64,000 nucleotides of DNA from the NCBI RefSeq assembly GCF_965218685.1, contig NZ_OZ244657.1:1736001-1800000 (forward strand). The letters are read 5' to 3'. The translations under genes were made by a program, and so were the position numbers. The notes under the pieces were generated by a model. The model ran no database searches. It was given only the letters and a program-made list of their open reading frames with translations, and had not been told where the DNA came from. The stretch's first letter is position 1. Every line of letters begins with the position of its first letter. Shown here in pieces: positions 32,796-41,635 of this stretch. Source of the DNA: Thalassobius sp965218685. Its GTDB lineage: Bacteria; Pseudomonadota; Alphaproteobacteria; Rhodobacterales; Rhodobacteraceae.

Positions 32796-33569
32796 ATGTT
32801 CATCAGCAGTGCATTAAAACGAGGGGCCGTTGTGGCCATCTTGGCGGTGGCCAGCGGGGCCGCAGCCGAGAATCCCCCTCCGTTCCCAGATTTTACCTTT
32901 AAACGGGTCAAGCCGCCGTCCTCGGAGGGCGCTAAACGGATCACCGTACAGATTGCGCCACAGGTAACCCCGGTGGTGCCTGCCACCGAGTCGGACGCGG
33001 CGCCCCAGGCGGCTGCGCAACTCGTTCCCGCATTGGATTGGTTCTGGGCCGAGATTTCGCCCGCGTTATCAGATGGCGGACCGGGGCGGTTGGAACCTGC
33101 GCTGGTGCGGCTGGGGAATCCCCCTGCGGGAACGGGCGTGCCCGTGCCGCGCCTGTCGACGTTTTTGGGCATTGCCAGGGACCGGAACGCGGATTTGTTG
33201 CTCAGCACGGTTGGCACCAATGTCTCGCCTGCTCTTGCTCTGGCGGTGATCGCCGTGGAATTCGACGCGCTCCCGGCCGCGCCTGGCAGATTCGGCGAGG
33301 CGGACGCCGAGGATGCGGGCCAGAACATCCGCGAGGGCGTCGCCTATTTGCACGGGCTGCTTGAAGAGTTCCAGGGCGATCCGATCCTGGCCCTTGCCGC
33401 CTATTACGCTGGTGAGGATGCTGTGCGTCAGCACGAGGGTGTGCCGCCAGACCCCGAGACCCGCGCCTTTGTACCCAAGGTGCTGGCGGCCTTTGCAGCT
33501 GCGCGTGGGCTGTGCAAAACACCGCCGCAGCTGGTGTCTGACGGATGCGTTTTCAATCTGGGGGACTGA
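32796..33569 (+). CDS. Exported lytic-transglycosylase-like protein with altered active site
   Basis: A 257-residue protein from ATG 32796, giving a signal peptide ending in SGAAA; starts at 32670 or 32694 are possible. Residues about 140-235 resemble an SLT domain: VSPALALAVIAVEF holds the expected catalytic Glu (155), and NIREGVAYLHGLLEEFQGD with ALAAYYAG and TRAFVPKVL fit. But the GLMQL block between them is missing and AYNAG reads AYYAG. It may be a remodelled or inactive cell-wall protein linked to the divergent tad locus. Only one Cys pair (240, 251) near the end. Confidence 0.7.
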   Translation: MFISSALKRGAVVAILAVASGAAAENPPPFPDFTFKRVKPPSSEGAKRITVQIAPQVTPVVPATESDAAPQAAAQLVPALDWFWAEISPALSDGGPGRLEPALVRLGNPPAGTGVPVPRLSTFLGIARDRNADLLLSTVGTNVSPALALAVIAVEFDALPAAPGRFGEADAEDAGQNIREGVAYLHGLLEEFQGDPILALAAYYAGEDAVRQHEGVPPDPETRAFVPKVLAAFAAARGLCKTPPQLVSDGCVFNLGD

Positions 33570-33578
33570 CACGAAAAA

Positions 33579-33600
33579 GCCCGGCCGCAATGGGCCGGGC
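33579..33600 (-). terminator. Intrinsic terminator after scoB
   Basis: GCCCGGCC (33579-33586) and GGCCGGGC (33593-33600) form a perfect stem with a 6-base loop; AAAAA at 33574-33578 gives the U tract for the minus strand. It may also stop plus-strand transcripts of the transglycosylase-like gene. Confidence 0.78.
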
Positions 33601-33624
33601 CGTGCATCGCCAATAGGGTGGGCC

Positions 33625-34254
33625 TTAGTCGACGATGGTTGCTTGAGTGGCTGCGCGCAGCTCTTCTTCGGTGACGCCATCGGCGGTTTCGACGATCTTC
33701 AGACCGCCCTCGACCACGTCCAGAACGCCCAGGTTGGTGATAATGCGATCCACGACCGATTTCCCGGTCAGCGGCAGGGTGCATTCTTTCAGAACCTTCG
33801 AATCGCCGTGCTTGTTGGTGTGATCCATCACAACGACCACGCGGCCAACACCGGCCACCAGGTCCATCGCGCCGCCCATGCCTTTGACCAGCTTGCCGGG
33901 GATCATCCAGTTCGCCAGGTCACCGTTTTCGGCCACTTCCATGGCGCCCAAGATGGCCATGGCGATCTTGCCGCCGCGGATCATGGCGAAGGACTGAGCG
34001 CTGTCGAAATACGCGGTCTGAGGCAGCTCGGTGATGGTCTGTTTGCCGGCGTTGATCAGGTCAGCATCCTCGTCGCCCTCATAGGGGAAAGGGCCCATGC
34101 CCAGCATGCCGTTTTCTGATTGCAGCGTCACCTCGACCCCCTCAGGGATATAGTTGGACACCAGCGTCGGGATACCGATGCCAAGGTTCACATACCAGCC
34201 GTCTTGCAGTTCCTGAGCCGCACGGGCGGCCATTTGGTTACGATCCCATGCCAT
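33625..34254 (-). CDS. scoB: 3-oxoacid CoA-transferase, subunit B
   Basis: A 209-residue beta subunit that carries the catalytic Glu in the motif LQSENGMLGMGP. With subunit A it moves CoA from succinyl-CoA to acetoacetate (SCOT) in ketone-body or short-chain acid use. The family's N-terminal MAARAAQELQDGWYVNLGIG is present. Its ATG shares one base with the scoA stop (TAATG), so the two subunits are coupled. The acceptor could differ from acetoacetate; sequence fits SCOT best. Confidence 0.93.
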   Translation of the reverse strand: MAWDRNQMAARAAQELQDGWYVNLGIGIPTLVSNYIPEGVEVTLQSENGMLGMGPFPYEGDEDADLINAGKQTITELPQTAYFDSAQSFAMIRGGKIAMAILGAMEVAENGDLANWMIPGKLVKGMGGAMDLVAGVGRVVVVMDHTNKHGDSKVLKECTLPLTGKSVVDRIITNLGVLDVVEGGLKIVETADGVTEEELRAATQATIVD

Positions 34255-34958
34255 TATGCTTCCTCCCGCTTGCGTACGGTGCGCTGTTCGATGCGTTTTT
34301 CGTGCTCGCCCTGAATGATGCGGTGCACGTAGATGCCGGGCAGGTGGATCGCGTCGGGATCCAGCGAGCCGGTGGGCACGATTTCCTCGACCTCGACAAC
34401 GCAGACCTTGCCGCAGGTGGCGGCGGGCAGGTTAAAGTTCCGCGCAGTCTTGCGGAAGATCAGGTTGCCGGTCTCATCCGCTTTCCAGGCCTTCACGATG
34501 GCCAGATCGGCGAAGATGCCTTCTTCGAGGATGTATTCCTGACCGTCCCAGGTTTTCACGTCCTTGCCCTCGGCAATCACGGTGCCCACGCCGGTTTTGG
34601 TGTAGAAACCGGGGATGCCGGCGCCGCCGGCGCGCATACGCTCGGCCAGGGTGCCTTGGGGATTGAATTCCAGCTCCAGCTCGCCCGACAGGTACTGGCG
34701 CATAAATTCTGCGTTCTCGCCCACGTAAGAGCTGATCATTTTCTTGATCTGCTTGGTGTCCAGCAGTTTGCCCAGGCCAAAGCCATCAACGCCACAGTTG
34801 TTCGACGCGATCGTGATATCCTTGACGCCGTCCTCAACCATTGCGTCAATCAGCAGTTCCGGAATGCCGCACAGGCCAAAGCCCCCTGCGGCGATCAGCA
34901 TGCCGTCCTCAAGCAGCCCGTCCAGGGCCTCGGTGGCGTTTGCGTAGACTTTTTTCAT
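34254..34958 (-). CDS. scoA: 3-oxoacid CoA-transferase, subunit A
   Basis: A 234-residue alpha subunit. It shows the CoA-binding GGFGLCGIPE block and the family's GTLAERMRAGGAGIPGFYT signature. Start 34958 (MKKVYANATEAL) has AGGGAGA upstream and is the usual N-terminus; the longer frame adds seven residues without support. It forms a two-gene operon with scoB. A pair of TACGTA sites lies in its promoter region. Confidence 0.93.
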   Translation of the reverse strand: MKKVYANATEALDGLLEDGMLIAAGGFGLCGIPELLIDAMVEDGVKDITIASNNCGVDGFGLGKLLDTKQIKKMISSYVGENAEFMRQYLSGELELEFNPQGTLAERMRAGGAGIPGFYTKTGVGTVIAEGKDVKTWDGQEYILEEGIFADLAIVKAWKADETGNLIFRKTARNFNLPAATCGKVCVVEVEEIVPTGSLDPDAIHLPGIYVHRIIQGEHEKRIEQRTVRKREEA

Positions 34959-35046
34959 GGATGTCTCCCTCAAACCCAAAATGACGGCGCGCTGGGGAAT
35001 TACCCCAACGTCGCACGCCGGTCTGAGGGGGTTCTACGCCCAGAAA

Positions 35047-35066
35047 CTACGTAATCCAATACGTAG
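35047..35066. promoter_or_regulatory. Paired TACGTA sites upstream of scoA
   Basis: CTACGTA (35047-35053) and TACGTAG (35060-35066) form a perfect 7-bp inverted repeat. Each TACGTA is itself palindromic, so the two sites are also direct repeats twelve bases apart. The site is 89-108 bp upstream of the scoA ATG and may be an operator; it could also lie in the topA 3' end region as a weak hairpin. Confidence 0.45.
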
Positions 35067-35091
35067 AAATACCAGACACAGCGAGAATCCC

Positions 35092-37653
35092 TTATTCCTT
35101 GGCTTTCGCCTTGGTGGTTTTGGCCTTGGTTGTCTTCTTTTTCGCGGCGGTTTTTCGCGCCGGTTTCTTCTTGGCCGCTTTTTCCGCGATCAGGGCGACG
35201 GCCATTTCCATGGTGACGTCCTTGGGGTCAGTGTCCTTGGGAAGGGTGGCGTTGACCTTTTCCCATTTCACGTAAGGACCATAGCGGCCTTCCATGATAT
35301 TCACCGGCCCGCCCGATTCCGGATGCTCACCCAATTCCCTGAGCGCTTTGGCAGCGGCGCTGCGGCCACGCCCCGGGTTGGCGCGCTTTTCGGCCAGCAT
35401 CTCGACGGCGCGGTTCATCCCAAGCTCGAACACGTCATTCGGATCCTTGAGGTTCACATAGACGGGCTTAGCGTCCTCGGGGCCCTTGTGCATGACGTAA
35501 GGCCCAAAGCGGCCAAAGTTGGTGCTGACCATGCCCCCATCTGGGTGATCGCCGATCTCGCGGGGCAGGGACAGCAGGGTCAGGGCCTTGTCCAGGTCCA
35601 TGTCTTCCTTGCTCCAGCCGCGGGGCAGGGACGCACGCGGGGGTTTCTTGTTCTCGGGCGTTGGCTCGCCGCGCTGCACGTAGGGGCCGAACCGACCGGC
35701 CTTCAGCCAGATCTCATCGCCCGCATCCTCGCCCAGCAGACGTTCGTCGCCATCTGCACCTTCGCCCGCAATCGGGCGCGTATAGGTGCATTCGGGATAG
35801 TTGCCGCAGCCCACGAACCCGCCGGTGCGCGAGGTTTTCAGGTGCAGTTGGCCGTTGCCGCATTTCGGGCAGACACGCGGATCACTGCCATCTTCGCGCG
35901 GGGGATACAGCTGCGGGGCCAGGGCCTCGTCCAGGATATCCAGCACCTCGGCGATGCGCAGTTCGCTGGTTTCCGCAATCGCGGCGGAAAAATCACGCCA
36001 GAACCGGCTGAGTACTTCCTTGTAGTCACGATCCCCGGCCGAGACATCATCAAGCTGTTCTTCCAAATTCGCAGTGAATTCATATCCCACGTACTGACGG
36101 AAGAAGTTCAGCAGGAAAATCGTAACGATCCGGCCCTTATCCTCGGGGAACAGGCGATTTTTGTCCTTGCGGACATATTCGCGGTCCTGGATCGTGGTGA
36201 TCACCGACGCATAGGTCGAGGGGCGGCCGATGCCCAGCTCTTCCATTTTCTTGACCAGCGTTGCCTCGGTATAGCGGGGCGGAGGCTGGGTGAAGTGTTG
36301 TTCGGGGGAAATATTGCGCTTCACGGCTGGCTCGCCCTGCATTAGCTGGGGCAGGCGCTTGTCGTCGTCATCCAGAACGCTGTCATCGCGGCCTTCTTCG
36401 TAGACGCGCAGGAACCCATCAAACAGCACCACCTGACCGGTGGCGCGCAGGCCAACCTGACCGTCTGCGCTGGCGATATCGACGGTTGTGCGCTCCATCC
36501 GGGCGGCTTCCATCTGGCAGGCGATGGTGCGTTTCCAGATCAGATCATACAGTTTTTTCTGGTCAGGCTCGGTCACTTTCAGGCTGTCTGCATCGCGGGT
36601 CATATCCGTCGGGCGGATACATTCATGCGCTTCCTGTGCGTTCTTGGCCTTGTTTTTATAGATCCGCGGGTTGGAGGGCACATAGTCCGCGCCATACCGA
36701 TCTTTGATCGCGTCGCGGGTGGCGCTGACGGCCTCGGGCGCCATATCGATACCATCTGTCCGCATATAGGTGATGTAACCGGCCTCGTACAAACGCTGCG
36801 CGGTGCTCATGCATTGGCGGGCGCCCATGCCAAATTTTCGGCTGGCCTCTTGTTGCAGGGTCGAGGTCATGAAAGGCGCAGCGGGGTTGCGGCTGGTCGG
36901 CTTGGCCTCGACCGATTTTACGGTCAGGTCACGGCTGTTGACCGCTTGCACGGCCAGTTCGGCCTGCGTTTCATTCTCGATCGAGTATTTGTCCAGCTTG
37001 TCGCCGGCCAGAACGGTCAGGCGTGCTTCGTATTCCTGGCCGCGGGGCGTGGTCATCAGCGCTTTGACTGACCAGTATTCACGAGGGTTAAACGCCTCGA
37101 TCTCCATTTCACGCTCAACGATCAGGCGCAGGCAGACCGATTGCACCCGGCCAGCCGAGCGCGCACCGGGCAGTTTGCGCCACAAAACGGGGCTGAGGTT
37201 GAAGCCCACCAGATAGTCCAGCGCGCGGCGCGCCAGATAGGCATCGACCAGCGGCTGGTCAATCTCGCGCGGGTTTTTCATCGCCTCGGTGACGGCGGAT
37301 TTGGTGATCGCGTTGAAAACCACGCGGCTGACCGGGGTGTCTTTCTTGATGGCCCGGCGCTTGCGCAGCGTCTCTTCCAGGTGCCAGCTGATCGCCTCGC
37401 CCTCGCGATCGGGGTCAGTCGCAAGGATCAGCGCGTTGTCCTGTTTCAGGGCGTCGGCTATGGCTTTAACATGTTTGCGGCTGTCGGCGCCAACCTCCCA
37501 TGTCATGTCGAAATCCTGGTCTGTGTCTACCGAACCGTTCTTGGCAGGCAGATCCCGGACGTGTCCGTACGAGGCCAGAACCGTGTAATCAGAACCGAGG
37601 TATTTGTTGATTGTCTTGGCCTTCGCTGGGGATTCGACAACGACAACTGGCAT
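35092..37653 (-). CDS. topA: DNA topoisomerase I
   Basis: An 853-residue type IA topoisomerase that relaxes negative supercoils. The N-terminal TOPRIM domain has VVVESPAKAKTI and the DPDREGE metal motif (residues 80-85). The active-site Tyr is Tyr296 in YITYMRTDG. One C4 zinc ribbon (CPKCGNGQLHLKTSRTGG, with GCGNYPEC) lies near residue 600, followed by topoisomerase repeats and a Lys/Ala-rich tail of about 30 residues that probably binds DNA. Length is normal for alphaproteobacteria. It is 111 bp downstream of dprA on the same strand. Confidence 0.97.
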   Translation of the reverse strand: MPVVVVESPAKAKTINKYLGSDYTVLASYGHVRDLPAKNGSVDTDQDFDMTWEVGADSRKHVKAIADALKQDNALILATDPDREGEAISWHLEETLRKRRAIKKDTPVSRVVFNAITKSAVTEAMKNPREIDQPLVDAYLARRALDYLVGFNLSPVLWRKLPGARSAGRVQSVCLRLIVEREMEIEAFNPREYWSVKALMTTPRGQEYEARLTVLAGDKLDKYSIENETQAELAVQAVNSRDLTVKSVEAKPTSRNPAAPFMTSTLQQEASRKFGMGARQCMSTAQRLYEAGYITYMRTDGIDMAPEAVSATRDAIKDRYGADYVPSNPRIYKNKAKNAQEAHECIRPTDMTRDADSLKVTEPDQKKLYDLIWKRTIACQMEAARMERTTVDIASADGQVGLRATGQVVLFDGFLRVYEEGRDDSVLDDDDKRLPQLMQGEPAVKRNISPEQHFTQPPPRYTEATLVKKMEELGIGRPSTYASVITTIQDREYVRKDKNRLFPEDKGRIVTIFLLNFFRQYVGYEFTANLEEQLDDVSAGDRDYKEVLSRFWRDFSAAIAETSELRIAEVLDILDEALAPQLYPPREDGSDPRVCPKCGNGQLHLKTSRTGGFVGCGNYPECTYTRPIAGEGADGDERLLGEDAGDEIWLKAGRFGPYVQRGEPTPENKKPPRASLPRGWSKEDMDLDKALTLLSLPREIGDHPDGGMVSTNFGRFGPYVMHKGPEDAKPVYVNLKDPNDVFELGMNRAVEMLAEKRANPGRGRSAAAKALRELGEHPESGGPVNIMEGRYGPYVKWEKVNATLPKDTDPKDVTMEMAVALIAEKAAKKKPARKTAAKKKTTKAKTTKAKAKE

Positions 37654-37764
37654 GAAATTTCCTTTCGACTCGCACCTCGGCCTATGGCGGCGGAAAATGT
37701 GGGTCGAAGAGGGTGTTTGTCAATGCATTGAAAACGTGTGGCGTGGTCGCACCCATCCCAAGGC

Positions 37765-38925
37765 TCACGGAATCAGCGACAAAAGCCCCCCCGGTTGACG
37801 TTGAATTTTCCCATCAAGCTCCAGATCCGTAAGTACCGGGCCCACGGTTCGGGCGCGGCGCCCAAGATCGCGGATCAGTTGGTCTTCGGCCATGGGTGAG
37901 GGGCCGAGGCGTTGAAGAATTTGGCTGTGGAGTTGCGCTGTCTCACGCAGGCTACGTTTTTTTGAGCGGCCGGGCTGCACGTCCGGTTGCGGCGGGGACA
38001 AGTTCAATTCGTCTTGTGCCGGGGCGGGCTGCACCGGGGGGAGGGCCTCGATCACATCTTCGGCGGTGCGGACAAGGCGCGCGCCATCGCGGATCAGCAT
38101 ATTGCACCCCGCTGCACGCGCGTCGAAAGGGTGTCCGGGGACGGCCATGACCTCTCGGCCCTGATCAAGGGCGTTCTTGGCCGAGATCAGGCTGCCGGAT
38201 TTAGCGGCGGCCTCAATCACGATAAGCCCCTGCGCCAGCCCCGAGATAATCCGATTTCGACGCGGAAAGTGCCGGGCTTGGGGCGTAAGGCCAAAGGGCT
38301 GCTCGGACAGGCGCAAACCTGTTTTGGTGATGTCTTGACCCAGACGTGTGTTTTCAGCCGGATAAATAACGTCGACACCACCCGCCATGACGGCAAGTGT
38401 GCCGGAGTTCAGGCTTGCAGTATGAGCTGCGGTATCAATGCCGCGCGCCAGCCCGGACACAATGGCGTAACCCTGATCGGCCAGATCTTTGGCCAGGGCG
38501 CGGGCCATGCGAATCCCCAAGGACGAGGCATTTCGCGCGCCAACCATGGCGATCATCGGCCGTTTCAGTGCGTCCAGATTGCCGATCGCCCAGACGAACG
38601 GGGGCGCATCGCTGATCTGGGCCAGGGCCGCGGGATAGTCCGGGGCGCCGTGGCACAGCATACGCGCTCCCAACGCCCGCGCGGCCTTTAGTTCAGCCCA
38701 GGCGACGCCCTCGGGGCAGACCTGATAATTCTCGACCCCGGCGGCTTTAGCGACCTCGGGCAAAGCCTCAAGCGCGGCGGTGGCCGTGCCATGCTCGTTC
38801 ATCAAACGGTGGAACGTCGCCGGACCCACCCGGCGAGATCGCAAGAGACGAAGCCACGATACCCGCTCATCTTCCGTGGTGGGTGGGAGTGGGGGGTGAG
38901 TGGAAGGATGAATGTTGTCGATCAT
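37765..38925 (-). CDS. dprA: DNA-processing protein DprA
   Basis: A 386-residue DprA. It protects incoming single-stranded DNA and loads RecA during transformation. The Rossmann core is clear: MVGARNASSLGIRMARALAKDL, SGLARGIDTAAH and GGVDVIYPAEN. The C-terminal winged helix (PMAEDQLIRDLGRRARTVGP) is present, and a SAM-like N-terminal segment comes before the core. Start 38925 has GAGG upstream; the longer frame is not supported. Its upstream topA-dprA neighbourhood is common in this group. Confidence 0.94.
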   Translation of the reverse strand: MIDNIHPSTHPPLPPTTEDERVSWLRLLRSRRVGPATFHRLMNEHGTATAALEALPEVAKAAGVENYQVCPEGVAWAELKAARALGARMLCHGAPDYPAALAQISDAPPFVWAIGNLDALKRPMIAMVGARNASSLGIRMARALAKDLADQGYAIVSGLARGIDTAAHTASLNSGTLAVMAGGVDVIYPAENTRLGQDITKTGLRLSEQPFGLTPQARHFPRRNRIISGLAQGLIVIEAAAKSGSLISAKNALDQGREVMAVPGHPFDARAAGCNMLIRDGARLVRTAEDVIEALPPVQPAPAQDELNLSPPQPDVQPGRSKKRSLRETAQLHSQILQRLGPSPMAEDQLIRDLGRRARTVGPVLTDLELDGKIQRQPGGLLSLIP

Positions 38926-38978
38926 CGTCGCCTCGCCTTCTTGCAGAATCAGGTTTAGCGGCAAGCCGGTTAATGGCG

Positions 38979-39008
38979 GGTAAACCAAAATCGAAAGTTT
39001 GGTTTACC
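38979..39008. repeat. Perfect 11-bp inverted repeat between tldD and dprA
   Basis: GGTAAACCAAA (38979-38989) and TTTGGTTTACC (38998-39008) pair fully around an 8-base loop. It lies 19 bp below the tldD stop and 54 bp upstream of the dprA ATG. It lacks a U tract, so it could be a weak terminator of tldD or an operator for dprA. Confidence 0.6.
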
Positions 39009-39026
39009 AAGCAGGTGCGGGGCGAT

Positions 39027-40448
39027 CTATGCGGCGGCACCCCCGACTGTCAGGCCACCGATCATCACGGTTGGCTGGCCAACGCCAACGGGCACCCATT
39101 GACCCTGTTTGCCGCAGTTGCCAAGGCCCGGATCCAAGGCCATGTCATTGCCAAGTGCCCGGATCTGCTTCAGCGCGGTCGCGCCGTCGCCAATCAGGGT
39201 TGCGCCTTTGACGGGCGCGCCGATCTGGCCGTTCTGAACGCGGTAGGCCTCGGTGCACGAGAAGACAAACTTGCCATTGGTCACATCCACCTGACCGCCG
39301 CCAAAGCCGACGGCATAGATCCCATCCTTGAGGTCCGCGACGATGTCCGCCGGGTCAGACGCACCGCCGGTCATATAAGTATTCGTCATCCGCGGCATGG
39401 GGATATGCGCGAAAGATTCGCGTCGGCCGTTGCCCGTGGGCTTAACCCCCATCAGTCGGGCGTTCTGACGATCCTGCATGAAGCCGACCAGCACGCCGTC
39501 CTCGATCAGGACGTTTTTCCCCGAGGGCGTCCCTTCGTCATCAAAACTGATCGAGCCGCGACGGTCGGGAATCGTGCCGTCATCCAGCACAGTGACGCCC
39601 TTGGCGGCCACCTGTTGCCCCATCATACCGGCAAAAATGGACGAGCCCTTGCGATTCGCATCGCCCTCCAGACCGTGGCCGACGGCCTCGTGCAGCAAAA
39701 TACCGGGCCAGCCGGGGCCAAGCACCACATCCATTACGCCGGCCGGGGCAGGGACCGCATCGAGATTCACAAGGGCGATCCGCAACGCTTCGCGGGCCTT
39801 TGTTTGCCAGTCGGCCGGGTCCAGCAATCCGTCCAGACCCACACGGCCGCCACCGCCTGCCGTTCCGGTTTCGCGGCGTCCGTCCTGTTCCACGATGACC
39901 GAGATATTCACCCGCGTCATGGGGCGTACATCGCGCAGATGCGTGCCCTCGGGGCGCAGAATTTCCAGCTCTTGCAGCGAGGCCGCAATCGAGGCGCTGA
40001 CCTGCACCACGCGCTTGTCCAGCCCCCGCGCAAAGGCATCCATGTCGCGCAACGTGTCCAGCTTGACCGGGAAGGAAACGCCGCCGATCGGGTCGGAATC
40101 AGTGTAAAGGCGCGTATTCGTGGCGCTTGGGGGCAGGGCCAGGGTGCCTCCTCCCTCGCCAACGGCCAGACGCGTGGTGGCCATCGCGCGGCGCAGAGCT
40201 GATTCTGAAATCTCGGTGGAATGGGCATATCCGGCGACCTCGCCATGCACGGCGCGCAAGCCGAACCCTTCGGAGGCGTCATAGCTGGCTGTTTTTACCC
40301 GACCATCGTCGAATACGATCGCTTCGGACCGCCGACGTTCCAGGAAAAGCTCGCCATCTTCCGCCCCTTGAGTGGCTTGTTTCAGCAATTCAAGGGCTTT
40401 GTCCTGGTCCAAGGATTGCTCGAACGGGCGAAAAGGCGCATCGCTCAT
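39027..40448 (-). CDS. tldD: Metalloprotease TldD
   Basis: A 473-residue TldD, the metal-bearing half of the TldD/TldE (PmbA) protease that trims unfolded or modified peptides. The metal motif is HEAVGH (His253, Glu254, His258), within PGILLHEAVGHGLEGD. The C-terminal GNCGKQGQWVPVGVGQP is typical. Start 40448 (MSDAPFRPFEQSL) is preferred; the longer frame crosses the FNR box and promoter. The partner pmbA gene is not in this window. Confidence 0.94.
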   Translation of the reverse strand: MSDAPFRPFEQSLDQDKALELLKQATQGAEDGELFLERRRSEAIVFDDGRVKTASYDASEGFGLRAVHGEVAGYAHSTEISESALRRAMATTRLAVGEGGGTLALPPSATNTRLYTDSDPIGGVSFPVKLDTLRDMDAFARGLDKRVVQVSASIAASLQELEILRPEGTHLRDVRPMTRVNISVIVEQDGRRETGTAGGGGRVGLDGLLDPADWQTKAREALRIALVNLDAVPAPAGVMDVVLGPGWPGILLHEAVGHGLEGDANRKGSSIFAGMMGQQVAAKGVTVLDDGTIPDRRGSISFDDEGTPSGKNVLIEDGVLVGFMQDRQNARLMGVKPTGNGRRESFAHIPMPRMTNTYMTGGASDPADIVADLKDGIYAVGFGGGQVDVTNGKFVFSCTEAYRVQNGQIGAPVKGATLIGDGATALKQIRALGNDMALDPGLGNCGKQGQWVPVGVGQPTVMIGGLTVGGAAA

Positions 40449-40481
40449 ATCTGTTTTTCCTGTCTTTTCAGCGGCGACGAT

Positions 40482-40495
40482 TTGATCTAAATCAA
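40482..40495. promoter_or_regulatory. Perfect FNR/FnrL-type box between tldD and ctaC
   Basis: TTGATCTAAATCAA matches the FNR consensus TTGAT-N4-ATCAA at all ten positions. It is 34 bp upstream of the tldD ATG and 148 bp upstream of the ctaC ATG in a divergent region. FnrL is the oxygen-sensing regulator in Rhodobacteraceae; repression of the aa3 oxidase genes at low oxygen would be sensible but is inference. Confidence 0.75.
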
Positions 40496-40642
40496 AAAAA
40501 GCGTCCGTTTGCCGCAAGTGCCATTGTTGTTCTGTGAAGCAGAATATGGTTTCTAGCGGCGACAAAACAACGGGTTTTGCCGCTAGGGCAGAATTCTGCG
40601 TCAAAGATGAACAATACACACCTCAACCGATCAGGGTGACAT

Positions 40643-41551
40643 ATGAAACTGAAATCCAGCCTTCTGGCGGCAGCAGCAGCCTTTACCGCGGCCCCGGCCC
40701 TTGCCCAGGACGTGGAAACCATTGGCAAACCGCAATCTGGCCTGTTGGGCTTTCAGCCAGCCGCAACCGAACTGGCACGCGACCTGCAGTCGTTGGATCA
40801 TCTGCTGTTGGTGATCATCACCGCGATCACCCTGTTCGTGGCTGTCTTGGTTGCGATCGTGATCGTGCGCTACAACCGCCGCGCCAATCCGACCCCCGCG
40901 ACCTTCACCCACAACTCGCCGCTTGAAATCGCCTGGACCGTCATTCCGATCGTGATCCTGGTTTTCATCGGTGCATTCTCGCTGCCGGTTCTGTTCAAGC
41001 AGCAAGAAATCCCCGAGGGTGACATCCACATCAAGGTGACCGGCTACCAGTGGTACTGGGGCTACGAGTACACCGACCACGATTTCGGCTTTGACCAGTA
41101 CATGATTGGCCATCCTGCCACCATGCAAGATGCCGACTATGATGCTGGTGCTGCTGACTTTGTGAACAGCGACGCGATGAAGGCCAAGCTGAAGGGCCTG
41201 GGCTACAACGAAGACGAATTCCTGCTTGCCACCGACACTCAGGTCGTGATTCCGGTCAACAAGGTTGTCGTCATGGACGTGACCGGTGCCGACGTGATCC
41301 ACTCGTGGACCATCCCCGCATTCGGCGTGAAACAAGACGCCGTTCCCGGTCGTATCGCCCAGCTGTGGTTCAAAGCCGAGAAAGAGGGCATCTACTTCGG
41401 TCAGTGTTCGGAACTGTGCGGCAAGGACCACGCCTACATGCCGATCACCGTCAAGGTCGTCTCGCAAGAAGCCTACGAAGCATGGCTGAACGGCGCGATC
41501 GAAGAGTATGCCGGCACCCCGCGCACTCTGACCGTGGCTTCGGCCAACTAA
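40643..41551 (+). CDS. ctaC: Cytochrome c oxidase subunit II
   Basis: A 302-residue subunit of the aa3-type oxidase. It has a signal peptide ending in APALAQ, two membrane helices (about 47-70 and 88-110) and a periplasmic cupredoxin domain. The CuA ligands are present in QCSELCGKDHAYM, together with the upstream His of ADVIHSW, and the aromatic motif GYQWYWGYEY is the cytochrome c docking region. It accepts electrons from cytochrome c. It starts the ctaC-ctaB-ctaG-ctaE cluster; subunit I (ctaD) is not here, as is usual in this family. Confidence 0.97.
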   Translation: MKLKSSLLAAAAAFTAAPALAQDVETIGKPQSGLLGFQPAATELARDLQSLDHLLLVIITAITLFVAVLVAIVIVRYNRRANPTPATFTHNSPLEIAWTVIPIVILVFIGAFSLPVLFKQQEIPEGDIHIKVTGYQWYWGYEYTDHDFGFDQYMIGHPATMQDADYDAGAADFVNSDAMKAKLKGLGYNEDEFLLATDTQVVIPVNKVVVMDVTGADVIHSWTIPAFGVKQDAVPGRIAQLWFKAEKEGIYFGQCSELCGKDHAYMPITVKVVSQEAYEAWLNGAIEEYAGTPRTLTVASAN

Positions 41552-41561
41552 GGATCGGATC

Positions 41562-41580
41562 GCGCCCCGTAACGGGGCGC
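41562..41580 (+). terminator. Hairpin between ctaC and ctaB
   Basis: GCGCCCCG (41562-41569) and CGGGGCGC (41573-41580) form a perfect 8-bp stem with a 3-base loop, 10 bp after the ctaC stop. No U run follows, so it probably protects or attenuates rather than fully stops the transcript, giving more subunit II than CtaB. Confidence 0.55.
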
Positions 41581-41635
41581 ATCCCCTCTACCCACTGACT
41601 GGCTGCGCGCCGTGCGCAGCTGCTGAAGGCAAACC

